Notes: generated from the letters alone by a model not told the origin. DNA of 38,727 nucleotides from Oscillospiraceae bacterium (GCA_015064725.1 SVRQ01000016.1:1-38727), one strand, 5' to 3'. Numbered from the stretch's first letter, positions 30,963-38,344 are shown. Translations and numbers: made by a program.

Positions 30963-32882
30963 TTAGAAAATATCGTCAAAGCTTGCTCTCTTGCGTTTGG
31001 GTTTGAAGTCAACCTTCAAAACAAACTTGAGGATGCAGAAAGCAACAACAAGAAGAACGATAACAGCGGCTACGATGATAAATACGAGCCAGAATGTGGG
31101 GAATTTAGCGGAGAGAAGGGAAACTGTGCCTTCGTGAACACCGGGTTCAACGCTGAAGTCAGCATCTCTTACTTTCATTTCGTAAGTTGTTGCAAGACCG
31201 TTAGCGGCTTTTATCTTGAGGTTTGTTGTAACACCGGGAACGGAGAAGTCGTAGTTTACGATGAGGTCGGGGTCATCATTGTTGATAACGGCAGTAACGC
31301 CATCATCGTAAACGTAAGAAACGTTCATTGTGGAGGTATCCAAAGTGGAGTCAACAGTAACAAACTTCAAAGCAGGGCCTTTTGTAACCTTGATGCCTAC
31401 GGGAGTCTGAACAGTGATCGGAACCTTTGCGGCAAGGTCGATATTGTAAGCTGTGTTTACAAGTGTAGCATAAGCTGTTGTTTTACCGCCAGGGATAGCT
31501 GTATCACATTCAACTGCGAAATAATCCTGAAGACCGGACAAGTCGAGAGGAACTTCGGATTCGTCTGTAAATATGCAAGTTACGTCAAACTGGGATAAAT
31601 CGAGTGCTGTGCCGTAGTAAACCTTATCTGCAAGAAGTACTACCTTAAGCTTTTCGATGTCTATAACTTTTATGTTGAAGCTTGTTTTTGAGCCATAGAA
31701 GTTAATATTTATAATATAGTCGCCGGCAGAGGGGAAATCTGTATTTTCAAGCTTGAAATCTCTGAGTTCTTTTATCTGCGTTGTATCATCCGCATAATTA
31801 ACCTTGATAGTCAAGCCTTCGGGTTTAAATCCGTTTTGGAGAATTTCAATTCTGTTAAAGATCTTTTCATTGGGAAGGGAGTCAACTTCAATGCTGTCAA
31901 CACCGACAACCTTTACGTCATAGGAGAATTCGTGTTCGCCGTATTTGAGCGTTACCTGAGTCTTTTCGGAGGGTTCGTCGAAGTTGTATGTAGCGGCAGC
32001 TTTATCAACGTATTCTGTTGTGCCGTCTTTATAATCGATCTTGCCCTGGAAGCCTGTGAGGTCGAGAGTTTCACCGATGTAGTAAGTTGTCTTTTCGGGG
32101 AGAGTTACGGGCTCGAAGGAAACTGCATTGCCTTCTTTGATCTGGAGGTCGGACTGGTAATTTGTAACGTAGTCATAAGAACCGATTACGATATAGTCGA
32201 TATCCATAGAAGCGCCTTCGTAACCTTCATATGCACTACCGTAGCCATTATAGCCGAAGGGGAAGATACAGAAGTCTTTGATCTGAGCGCCCCAGAAAGC
32301 ACCGTCTCTTGTGGAAGCTGTGTTTGTGTCAATGTTAAGGTTTCTGATGTTGATGACCATCTCGTACCAGCCTGTCATATTGGGGGCGATATCGAGAGTG
32401 GAAACGGCACGAGTCCAACCGGAAAGACCGTTACGCTGCCAAGCGAAAGATATCTTTGTGGAAGCACTTGTGTTTCTGATACGGATCTTGATGTATTCCG
32501 CAGCGCCTGCGCTTTCAAGACCGATGTTGATGTTGTGACGGAATTCACCAAGTTTGAACGCCATACCGCAGGACTCGGAAGAATTGGAAACGAGGTGGAG
32601 AACTTCGTTATCATCTGTAAGAGACCAATCAAGACGGTCAAGGTATGTGTCGTACTCATCGCTTATAACGGCAGATGTGGGTTTGCTGTTTTCAGTGGGG
32701 TTGAGTACGGGGTACTTGCCGTTTTCATCCGGTGTAGCCCAATACATATTGTCATCCGCGAAATCGAGGAAGTCAATACAAGGGATGGTGCTCTGGTCAT
32801 AAGTGATTGTGAGTGCATACGCTGAAACGGACAGCGTGAGCATAAGGAGGAGTGCTAAAAAAATTGAAGCAATTTTTTTCAT
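30963..32882 (-). CDS. Membrane-tethered secreted protein with Ig-like repeats
   Basis: A 639-residue surface protein of unknown function. The signal peptide (FLALLLMLTLSVSAYA) is followed by a beta-rich, jelly-roll-like domain (about 30-245, with YIKIRIRNTSASTKISFAWQ and GASMDIDYIVIGSYDY) that resembles carbohydrate-binding modules. About four Ig-like repeats follow (250-585), of the bacterial group 3/4 type, with the pattern YIGETLDLTGFQGKIDYKDG, YYGTALDLSQFDVTCIFTDE and GVTTNLKIKAANG. A single span (about 600-622, FWLVFIIVAAVIVLLVVAF) and a basic tail KFVLKVDFKPKRKRASFDD anchor it. There is no LPXTG sortase signal. AAAGGATAACTCTT-ATG sets the start, and a near-consensus promoter lies upstream. 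It faces the ABC operon and shares its codon style, so it may help present substrate to it. Confidence 0.82.
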   Translation of the reverse strand: MKKIASIFLALLLMLTLSVSAYALTITYDQSTIPCIDFLDFADDNMYWATPDENGKYPVLNPTENSKPTSAVISDEYDTYLDRLDWSLTDDNEVLHLVSNSSESCGMAFKLGEFRHNINIGLESAGAAEYIKIRIRNTSASTKISFAWQRNGLSGWTRAVSTLDIAPNMTGWYEMVINIRNLNIDTNTASTRDGAFWGAQIKDFCIFPFGYNGYGSAYEGYEGASMDIDYIVIGSYDYVTNYQSDLQIKEGNAVSFEPVTLPEKTTYYIGETLDLTGFQGKIDYKDGTTEYVDKAAATYNFDEPSEKTQVTLKYGEHEFSYDVKVVGVDSIEVDSLPNEKIFNRIEILQNGFKPEGLTIKVNYADDTTQIKELRDFKLENTDFPSAGDYIININFYGSKTSFNIKVIDIEKLKVVLLADKVYYGTALDLSQFDVTCIFTDESEVPLDLSGLQDYFAVECDTAIPGGKTTAYATLVNTAYNIDLAAKVPITVQTPVGIKVTKGPALKFVTVDSTLDTSTMNVSYVYDDGVTAVINNDDPDLIVNYDFSVPGVTTNLKIKAANGLATTYEMKVRDADFSVEPGVHEGTVSLLSAKFPTFWLVFIIVAAVIVLLVVAFCILKFVLKVDFKPKRKRASFDDIF

Positions 32883-32918
32883 AAGAGTTATCCTTTCGCT
32901 TTTGGAGTATAATGTGAA

Positions 32919-32937
32919 ACATATCGCAAAGATATGT
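32919..32937 (-). promoter_or_regulatory. Leader hairpin before the Ig-like protein gene
   Basis: ACATATC and GATATGT form a 7-bp inverted repeat around GCAAA, lying in the predicted 5' leader between promoter and ribosome binding site. It could affect mRNA stability or be an operator half-site pair; there is no direct evidence for either. Confidence 0.35.
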
Positions 32938-32953
32938 CTTTAACCTATTATTT

Positions 32954-32983
32954 ATTGTATCATATAAACAATAACAATGTCAA
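32954..32983 (-). promoter_or_regulatory. Promoter of the Ig-like surface protein gene
   Basis: On the minus strand TTGACA (32978-32983, perfect -35) is followed after 18 bases by TACAAT (32954-32959). It lies just beyond the end of rpiB, so this gene has its own transcription, although no terminator separates it from the rpiB operon. Confidence 0.75.
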
Positions 32984-32997
32984 GTAAATAAGTAGAA

Positions 32998-33438
32998 TTA
33001 GAACAATTTATCTAACATTTCTACGCGGCGTTCGTGTCTTCCGCCGTCAAATTCCGTGGAAAGAAAGACGTTCGTAAGTTCAAGCGCTCTTTCAAAGGAG
33101 ATCATACGCGCACCAAGGCAAAGAACGTTGGAATTATTGTGATGTCTGGTCATAGCTGTGGATTCGGGTTCGTTGCAAAGAGCAGCGCGGATACCGCGGT
33201 GTTTGTTTGCTGCGATACTCATACCGATGCCTGTTCCGCAAACGAGAATGCCGAAGCTGCAGTCGTTTGAACGAACGAGCTCGCATACCTTGCTTGCATA
33301 TTCGGGGTAGTCAACGGATTCGGGGCCGTTTGTTCCGCAGTCCACACATTCATATCCGTTTTCAATAAGGTAAGCGATGAGCTTATCTTTGTATTCGTAT
33401 CCTGCGTGGTCTGCGCCGAGAGCGATTTTAAGTTTCAT
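32998..33438 (-). CDS. rpiB: Ribose-5-phosphate isomerase B
   Basis: Interconverts ribose 5-phosphate and ribulose 5-phosphate in the pentose phosphate pathway. The 146-residue protein has the RpiB/LacAB fold: IALGADHAGYEYKDKL (active-site residues near 8-12), VDCGTNG, VDYPEYA, and the catalytic cysteine loop LVCGTGIGMSIAANK (about 65-79), then RAALC and TRHHNNSNVLCLGARM. RpiA-type isomerase is not visible in the window. The ATG overlaps the tsaB stop (ATGA), with AAAGGAAACAGTAAA upstream, so it is the last gene of a coupled tsaE-tsaB-rpiB run. An allose- or galactose-6-phosphate isomerase role is less likely given the housekeeping neighbours. Confidence 0.95.
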   Translation of the reverse strand: MKLKIALGADHAGYEYKDKLIAYLIENGYECVDCGTNGPESVDYPEYASKVCELVRSNDCSFGILVCGTGIGMSIAANKHRGIRAALCNEPESTAMTRHHNNSNVLCLGARMISFERALELTNVFLSTEFDGGRHERRVEMLDKLF

Positions 33439-34151
33439 TTTACTGTTTCCTTTCTTTTTCTTTCTTCTTCGCGTTCTGCTTGAGAGGCGCGTAAATATTT
33501 CGGGGAGAGTGCAAGATCCGTGAAGGAGCTTTTATCCTCCGAGAGTTCATATTTATAAAGTGCGGATGCGGCAACGCTTGCTGCGTTCTGCAATATCAGC
33601 AGGGCAGGAGTTGTGCGCTTTAGGGGAATTTCGAGCTTGCTTGCAATGGCATAGCCGTCGCCGAAGAAATATACGGGCTTTTCGTAAGCGCAAAGCTCAC
33701 GGCAAAGTTCTTCCGCAGAGAGAAGTCTATCCTCACAAAGGCGCGTCATAACTCCGTCCCGATATTCAAAAACAGCGTTGTAAAGCTGATTTCTGCGTGC
33801 ATCCATAACGGGAACGGCAAGAAAATTCCCTGAAAGCCCTGCGGCGTTTCGCGCAAGAGCATCCAGCGTGGATGTTCCGACGCATATCTTGTTTTTGCCG
33901 AAAGCAAGGCCCTTTATTGCCGAAACGCCGATGCGAACGCCCGTGAAAGACCCCGGACCTTCGGAAACGGCAAACATATCGACGTCATCGATACTGCATT
34001 TTGCGTTTTTGAGAACTGCTTCCGCCATAGGGAGAAGAGTTTCGCTGTGAGTAAGACCTGTTTTTTGCGTATATACGGCGATGGGCGTCGTTCCGTCGCA
34101 AAGCGCAACGCTTGCGCTTACCGCCGTTGAATCAAGTGCGAGTATTTTCAT
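33435..34151 (-). CDS. tsaB: tRNA threonylcarbamoyladenosine biosynthesis protein TsaB
   Basis: A partner of TsaD and TsaE in forming t6A at position 37 of ANN-decoding tRNAs. The 238-residue protein has the N-terminal ASKHA-type fold with MKILALDSTAVSASVAL, SETLLPM and VSEGPGSFTGVRIGVSAIKG (about 66-85), the family signature. It lacks the iron-binding histidines of TsaD, as expected. I start at ATG 34151, which overlaps the tsaE stop as ATGA; GAGAGGTG is the ribosome binding site. The frame runs three codons further upstream without benefit. TsaD and TsaC are not in the window. Confidence 0.95.
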   Translation of the reverse strand: MKILALDSTAVSASVALCDGTTPIAVYTQKTGLTHSETLLPMAEAVLKNAKCSIDDVDMFAVSEGPGSFTGVRIGVSAIKGLAFGKNKICVGTSTLDALARNAAGLSGNFLAVPVMDARRNQLYNAVFEYRDGVMTRLCEDRLLSAEELCRELCAYEKPVYFFGDGYAIASKLEIPLKRTTPALLILQNAASVAASALYKYELSEDKSSFTDLALSPKYLRASQAEREEERKRKETVK

Positions 34152-34576
34152 GTGCCACACCTCTCAATGGTTATTTTACGAAGATCGAGATCTTCGGGGA
34201 GCTTTTCTATCGTTACGGTAAAATGAACTTCCGGGAGGAAATCCTCTATTTTTTCGCTCCATTCCGCGGCGCATATCCCGTTTTCGATATAGTCGAAATA
34301 TCCCGTGGAAACAAGGGAATCCTCGTCATCTATTCGGTACATATCGAAGTGGTAGAAAGGAACGGTGCCGCGATATTCGTTTACTATCTGATACGTGGGG
34401 CTTTGCACACGCGCTTTGGGGGAGAGGTGCTTTGCCATACCGCGGATAAACGCGGTCTTTCCGACGCCGAGGTCGCCGCGCATGGCAACGAAATCTCCGC
34501 GCGAAAGAGTTTTTGCAAACTCTTTTCCGGCAAGCTCCGTTTCTTCGGTGTTATGTGTTAAAATTATTTCTTTCAT
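34148..34576 (-). CDS. tsaE: tRNA t6A biosynthesis ATPase TsaE
   Basis: The P-loop ATPase that drives turnover of the TsaB-TsaD complex. The 142-residue length matches the family. Walker A MRGDLGVGKTAFIRGMAKHL (about 32-51), the switch region VQSPTYQIVNEYRG and the Walker B-like FYHFDMYRI, AAEWSEKIEDFLPE are all present. I choose ATG 34576, four bases after the stop of the cysteine desulfurase gene, implying coupled translation; the site upstream is weak. An in-frame start at 34627 would lie inside the desulfurase gene. Confidence 0.95.
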   Translation of the reverse strand: MKEIILTHNTEETELAGKEFAKTLSRGDFVAMRGDLGVGKTAFIRGMAKHLSPKARVQSPTYQIVNEYRGTVPFYHFDMYRIDDEDSLVSTGYFDYIENGICAAEWSEKIEDFLPEVHFTVTIEKLPEDLDLRKITIERCGT

Positions 34577-34580
34577 AGGC

Positions 34581-35765
34581 TCATTTCGTTTTGCGCGAAA
34601 GGGAAGATATACCCTGTGCAAGCGCATTTACAAGGTTGTGGATGTCTTCTTCTGTGTTCTGGACACCAAGGCTTACGCGGATGGTGGAGTCCACCTCTTT
34701 TTCGGTCATACCGTAAGAGAGCAGAACGTGGCTCTTATGCCCCGTGTTGGAGGCGCAGGCAGAGCCGCTTGAAACAAATACTCCTTTTCGGGAAAGGAAG
34801 TGGAGCATAGTTTCGCTTCGTATATCGGGAAGCGTAAGGCTTATTATATGCGGGACATATTTGCCTACCGGCGTGTTTACCCGTACGTCGGGAAGCTCTT
34901 TTGAAATAAGCTGTTCCAAAAGAGCGCGAAGCTCCTTGAATCTTACAAGGGAAGCGGAGAGGTTTTTGTATTCAAATTCCGCCGCTGCGCCAAATCCCGC
35001 AATGCCGGCGGTATTTTCCGTGCCGCTTCGCATACCGCTTTCCTGACCGCCGCCGTGGATAACGGGAACAAGGCTTTTTGTCGTTATAACTTTTTCGCGG
35101 ATAAAGAGTGCTCCGACCCCTTTGGGACCGCCGATCTTGTGTGAGCTTACGGAAATAAGGTCTGCCGGAACAGAGGCAAGCGGCTCCGGTATTTTCAAAA
35201 AGCCCTGAACTGCATCGCAATGTATAAGAACGTCGGGATTTTTAGCTTTCGCAAGGGATGCTATGGAGGCTATATCGTTTACCGCGCCGGTTTCGTTGTT
35301 GACGAGCATCGCGGAAACGAGTATCGTGTCGGATGAAAGCTCCGCACGGTATTTTTCCATATCCCAAACTCCGCGCGGGCAGGGTATAAAAGCAACCTTG
35401 AACCCGATGGCGGAAAGGTATTTTGCCGTTTCGATAACGGAGGGGTGCTCCGTTTCGCCAACTATTATCTTTCCTCCCCTGCGGCGTTCCTTGGCTGTTG
35501 CCGCGCCGATGAGCGCGAGGTTGTTTGCTTCCGTGCCGGAGGCTGTAAAAATGAGCATTTGAGGTTTGGTTTTGCCGTATTTTTTAGCCCCGAAAGCGTT
35601 AAAAAGCTTTTCTCGTGCGTCGTTTACGATTTTTTCGGCTTCCATTCCCATTAGATGCAGCGAGGACGGATTGCCGAACGTGCCTTCGAGCACGGTTTTC
35701 ATTTTTTCGTATGCCGCGGGGCATACGGGAGTAGTTGCGCTGTTGTCAAGATAAGAGAAATTCAT
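34581..35765 (-). CDS. Cysteine desulfurase (IscS/NifS family)
   Basis: A PLP enzyme that takes sulfur from cysteine as a persulfide for iron-sulfur clusters or tRNA thiolation. The 394-residue protein begins with YLDNSATTP. It has the PLP-binding lysine in SVSSHKIGGPKGVGALF (about 200-216), FTASGTEANN, HCDAVQ and GGGQESGMRSGTEN. The catalytic cysteine lies in SSGSACASNTGHKSHVL (about 336-352), and this short loop is of the IscS-like class I type. CGAGGAAAAA-ATG marks the start. It lies 14 bases after a lipoprotein gene and 4 bases before tsaE. No iscU or thiI is adjacent, so its partner is open; the ThiI and MnmA in this window are natural candidates. I leave the symbol blank because IscS, NifS and NifZ-like types cannot be separated by eye. 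Confidence 0.94.
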   Translation of the reverse strand: MNFSYLDNSATTPVCPAAYEKMKTVLEGTFGNPSSLHLMGMEAEKIVNDAREKLFNAFGAKKYGKTKPQMLIFTASGTEANNLALIGAATAKERRRGGKIIVGETEHPSVIETAKYLSAIGFKVAFIPCPRGVWDMEKYRAELSSDTILVSAMLVNNETGAVNDIASIASLAKAKNPDVLIHCDAVQGFLKIPEPLASVPADLISVSSHKIGGPKGVGALFIREKVITTKSLVPVIHGGGQESGMRSGTENTAGIAGFGAAAEFEYKNLSASLVRFKELRALLEQLISKELPDVRVNTPVGKYVPHIISLTLPDIRSETMLHFLSRKGVFVSSGSACASNTGHKSHVLLSYGMTEKEVDSTIRVSLGVQNTEEDIHNLVNALAQGISSLSRKTK

Positions 35766-35779
35766 TTTTTCCTCGGTAA

Positions 35780-36343
35780 TTAAGCAATAAATTCATTGAT
35801 GATATCGGAAACTTCTTCAAGGTGGGAATCGTAAAGCTCCGTGCGTGCCGTGTAAGTGAATATATAGATGTTGCCCTTGTGCCACGCGAATATCTGCATA
35901 AGCTTATACGTTTCAACAACGTCGGGTGTTGTTGCGTTGTCGGACACGATGGTGTAAACGTATTTGAGCACAGGCTCGCCGTTTTCACCGATAGTTCCGA
36001 AATACTGATTGTCGGAGTACATCTCGCGGTCGGAAACTTCTTTGAACGTAGTTGTCACCGTAGTAAAATAATTATCGCAATATTCCTGAAGAGAGCTTGC
36101 CGTGCCGTCCCAATCGAATATCATAAGGGATACGTTGCTCTTGTCGGAAGCATAAGCCGCAGAAACACCGCTTTCTTCCTGAACGTCAACGCTCCAATCC
36201 TCGGGAACGAAGAAGGAGTAAGTGTTTTTTTCATTTTCGACAAGCTGCATACCTTCGGGGATGCCGAGGTCGTCTGCACCGCAGGAGGTAAGTGTGAATA
36301 TAAATGTCATAATAGCAATAAAGAGTGCCGTTAATTTTTTCAT
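35780..36343 (-). CDS. Lipoprotein with PsbP/DcrB-like fold
   Basis: A 187-residue lipoprotein: MKKLTALFIAIMTFIFTLTS followed by the lipobox cysteine at about residue 21. The mature part has the pattern of small PsbP/DcrB-like proteins (GMQLVENEKNTYSFFVPEDW, then SLMIFDWDGTASSLQEYCDN and a C-terminal GNIYIFTYTARTELYDSHLE). Such proteins are common and uncharacterised in Clostridia. CAAAGGATC precedes the ATG, and the promoter at 36389-36417 lies just upstream. It heads the operon with cysteine desulfurase, tsaE, tsaB and rpiB, which gives no clear hint of its role. Confidence 0.8.
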   Translation of the reverse strand: MKKLTALFIAIMTFIFTLTSCGADDLGIPEGMQLVENEKNTYSFFVPEDWSVDVQEESGVSAAYASDKSNVSLMIFDWDGTASSLQEYCDNYFTTVTTTFKEVSDREMYSDNQYFGTIGENGEPVLKYVYTIVSDNATTPDVVETYKLMQIFAWHKGNIYIFTYTARTELYDSHLEEVSDIINEFIA

Positions 36344-36388
36344 TGTTTTAAAAGATCCTTTGCATAATTTTATATTTATATATAATAT

Positions 36389-36417
36389 ATTATAAATCTA
36401 ACACAGCCTAAAGTCAA
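36389..36417 (-). promoter_or_regulatory. Near-consensus promoter of the lipoprotein to rpiB operon
   Basis: On the minus strand TTGACT (36412-36417) and a perfect TATAAT (36389-36394) are spaced 17 bases. It is the only strong promoter seen upstream of the five overlapping or closely spaced minus-strand genes. Confidence 0.85.
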
Positions 36418-36460
36418 CCGCAAAAAAGCATATAAATATTAAAAAACTCAAACGAACAAC

Positions 36461-36486
36461 AACCCCGCCGAAAAAACGGCGGGGTG
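36461..36486 (-). terminator. Terminator of the zinc-ribbon gene
   Basis: ACCCCGCCG-AAAAAA-CGGCGGGGT forms a strong 9-bp GC stem 30 bases beyond the stop at 36516. The T-tract on the minus strand is interrupted (TTGTTGTTCG). Confidence 0.75.
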
Positions 36487-36515
36487 AGCAATTCTATATA
36501 ATTTCTTATGTTAAA

Positions 36516-36797
36516 TTACTGCTGGTCCTGTTTCATTGCTGCGTAGCATTCGCTGCAATATACAGGTCTGTCGTTGCTGGGCTGGAAGGGAACTTTAGCT
36601 TCCTTGCCGCACTTTGCGCAAGTAGTTGTGAAAAGCTGTCTTGCGGGACGTGTTGCATTCTTTCTTGCGTCACGGCAGCTCTTGCATCTCTGGGGCTCGT
36701 TCTGGAAACCTCTTTCTGCGTAGAATTCCTGTTCACCTGCTGTAAATACGAATTCAGCTCCGCAATCCTTGCAAACTAATGTTTTGTCCTGATACAT
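36516..36797 (-). CDS. Small zinc-ribbon protein
   Basis: A 93-residue protein with four CxxC pairs (CKDC, CKSC, CAKC, CSEC), consistent with two zinc ribbons. The first half (LVCKDCGAEFVFTAGEQEFY, then NEPQRCKSC) matches what I know as the zf-Tbcl/probable zinc-binding family; the second half repeats the theme with TTTCAKCGKEAKVPFQPSND and YCSECY. From memory, the second zinc ribbon is like the CxxC-box proteins common in Chloroflexi and Firmicutes. GTGAGGTAAGACAAA-ATG marks the start. It stands alone between the lipoprotein operon and the sigma-factor gene. Function unknown. Confidence 0.85.
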   Translation of the reverse strand: MYQDKTLVCKDCGAEFVFTAGEQEFYAERGFQNEPQRCKSCRDARKNATRPARQLFTTTCAKCGKEAKVPFQPSNDRPVYCSECYAAMKQDQQ

Positions 36798-36976
36798 TTT
36801 GTCTTACCTCACTTTGGGATAGTATAAATTAAATTTGCCCGAAGACAGACTTCAACTGTCATCTTTGTGGTAACAACGCTTTTCGTTAAGCTATTTGGGC
36901 ATATAAAAGCAAAAACACAGAATACATACGCAAAATGCGCATCAAAAAATAATAAAAACAATATATAAAAACGAAG

Positions 36977-37540
36977 CTACAGGAGCTTGCGCAACTTTGC
37001 TTTGATTCTGCCGATAGCGTTATCAACCGATTTCTTGGGACGCGAAAGTACACAGGCGATGTCTTGATAAGAAAGATCTTCAAGATAAAGACGAAATACC
37101 GAACGTTCGAAGTCTGTGAGAGAAGAATCTATCTTTTCGTTCAATTCTCCAAGAGATTCTTCGCTGATCACAAGCTGTTCGGGTGTGCCGCTTCCGGGGA
37201 CGTCACAATAAAAATCATACGGTATGTCGTCGGCATCACTTTTTTGGCTGCTGCTGCGAATATATGAAATTATTCTGTTTTGAATACAGATCTTGGCATA
37301 GAGTCCGAAAGAAACGCCTTTTGTGTTATCGTAAGCGAGCGCCGCTTTATAAAGAGCGAGTGCCGCTTCCTGGAAAAGGTCATCGTGCTCGGATTCTGAA
37401 ATGCCGTACGCTTTCATACATTTTGCAACTGCGCTTTGCATAAGAGGGAAGTAGAGTGAATAGACGGAGTCGAAGGAAAGAGGCTTTCCGCTTTTAACGT
37501 CGCATATTAAATTATCAATGTTTTTAATATCGTTGTTCAA
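36977..37540 (-). CDS. Sigma-70 family sigma factor, SigH-like
   Basis: An alternative sigma factor of about 187 residues. Region 2 reads HDDLFQEAALALYKAALAYD (core RNA polymerase binding) and GVSFGLYAKICIQNRIISYI (about 74-93). Region 4 is the C-terminal helix-turn-helix LTDFERSVFRLYLEDLSYQD, then IACVLSRPKKSVDNAIGRIK. The pattern fits SigH of sporulating Firmicutes better than ECF factors because of the extended region 2, but the length is slightly shorter than Bacillus SigH. No anti-sigma factor is adjacent. The start is uncertain: I use a TTG at 37540 with GGGAAG seven bases upstream; another TTG lies at 37558. Its promoter is a perfect sigma-A consensus. Assignment as sigH itself is not certain. 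Confidence 0.88.
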   Translation of the reverse strand: MNNDIKNIDNLICDVKSGKPLSFDSVYSLYFPLMQSAVAKCMKAYGISESEHDDLFQEAALALYKAALAYDNTKGVSFGLYAKICIQNRIISYIRSSSQKSDADDIPYDFYCDVPGSGTPEQLVISEESLGELNEKIDSSLTDFERSVFRLYLEDLSYQDIACVLSRPKKSVDNAIGRIKAKLRKLL

Positions 37541-37605
37541 AATAATGACTTCCCGCAAAGAGCAAACTTTTTAAAATGTATGATATGTTAAGTGTTCGTA
37601 ACTAT

Positions 37606-37634
37606 ATTATAAACTTCAAAAACTTTTGTGTCAA
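37606..37634 (-). promoter_or_regulatory. Perfect-consensus promoter of the sigma-factor gene
   Basis: On the minus strand TTGACA (37629-37634) and TATAAT (37606-37611) are spaced exactly 17 bases. The leader to the start codon is about 60 bases and AT-rich. The 37635-37845 stretch beyond it is AT-rich and holds no gene that I can see. Confidence 0.88.
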
Positions 37635-37845
37635 GGGAATTTTGCAATAAATCTGTTAGATTTGATAGATTTTTTCACCAATTTTCACAAAAAAACCATT
37701 AAGTACCCCAATATTTTTGTTTTTTTGACAAAAGATACGGATGGGTTGGGCGAGGTTACGGTTTTATTTGCTCACATTTGAAAAAAGCAAAAAGAAGCTT
37801 ATTTAAAAAATGTAAAAAAGTTCTGAAAAAAATTTAAAAAATCTA

Positions 37846-37874
37846 TTGACAAAAGTCGAATGATTTGATATACT
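37846..37874 (+). promoter_or_regulatory. Promoter of tRNA-Gln
   Basis: TTGACA (37846-37851) and TATACT (37869-37874) are spaced 17 bases, placing the start near 37881, about 40 bases before the mature tRNA 5' end. Confidence 0.88.
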
Positions 37875-37921
37875 AACAACCGTCAACGGCGCAGAGCCCA
37901 CGACACAACAGAATAAAACAT

Positions 37922-37997
37922 AGCGGCATCGCCAAGCGGTAAGGCAACGGACTCTGACTCCGTCATTACCTAGGTTCGAATCCTAGTGCCGCTGCCA
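37922..37997 (+). tRNA. tRNA-Gln (anticodon CTG)
   Basis: The acceptor stem AGCGGCA/TGCCGCT, the D arm GCC-AAGCGGTAA-GGC, the anticodon arm ACGGA-CTCTGAC-TCCGT and the T arm CTAGG-TTCGAAT-CCTAG are all paired. The encoded GCCA supplies discriminator and CCA end. The anticodon CTG reads CAG glutamine codons. The variable region appears to be six bases (CATTAC), one more than usual for this tRNA. It is a single-gene unit with its own promoter and terminator. The D-loop and anticodon loop are those typical of bacterial tRNA-Gln. Confidence 0.95.
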
Positions 37998-38033
37998 GAA
38001 AAAAGCACATCTGTTTACAGATGTGCTTTTTTC
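37998..38033 (+). terminator. Terminator of tRNA-Gln
   Basis: AAAAAGCACATCTG-TTTA-CAGATGTGCTTTTTT forms a long perfect stem and ends in six T's directly after the CCA end of the tRNA. Confidence 0.93.
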
Positions 38034-38035
38034 AG

Positions 38036-38228
38036 TTATATTCGCCCGCGGCGAGTTCTATGCACAAGTGCGTGATATGTCCTTCGGACGTGTTATGCGC
38101 TTCGCGCGTTAAGAGTTCAAAGGCGAATATAATATCACTGTGAGCATAATTTGCGAAGCAAATAGGCGAACAATATCACTTTTGCGAATCAAAAATATCA
38201 CGCTGAGCGTGAGCGAAGCATATCACTA
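38036..38228. repeat. Array of small hairpins punctuated by ATATCAC
   Basis: This 190-base stretch has no gene. TTATATTCGCC (38036-38046) and GGCGAATATAA (38122-38132) are exact 11-base inverted repeats enclosing GCAC-AA-GTGC, GTCC-TTC-GGAC and GCGC-TTC-GCGC hairpins. Further hairpins follow, such as ATTTGC-GAA-GCAAAT. ATATCAC occurs four times (38132, 38173, 38195, 38220), and its inverse GTGATAT once (38072). The hairpin loops often contain GAA/TTC. The pattern resembles dispersed palindromic elements of gut Clostridia, from memory. The remaining bases up to 38290 show nothing further. Confidence 0.65.
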
Positions 38229-38294
38229 TAACTCTTTACAACTTACAACTTCTATGCTATAATAAACCCAACAAATAATTTTCAAAAACTTTTC

Positions 38295-38322
38295 TTGCAT
38301 TTCCGTCCCTTTTCGGTATAAT
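38295..38322 (+). promoter_or_regulatory. Promoter of the small hypothetical gene
   Basis: TTGCAT (38295-38300) and a perfect TATAAT (38317-38322) are spaced 16 bases, with the start codon about 20-30 bases after the expected transcription start. Confidence 0.7.
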
Positions 38323-38344
38323 GTGTTTACCACCCTAAGGAAGC

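Noticed and set aside
38132-38226. ATATCAC repeats considered as a CRISPR array
   Set aside because: The repeats are 7 bases long, with irregular spacing and hairpins between them, and no cas genes are present.
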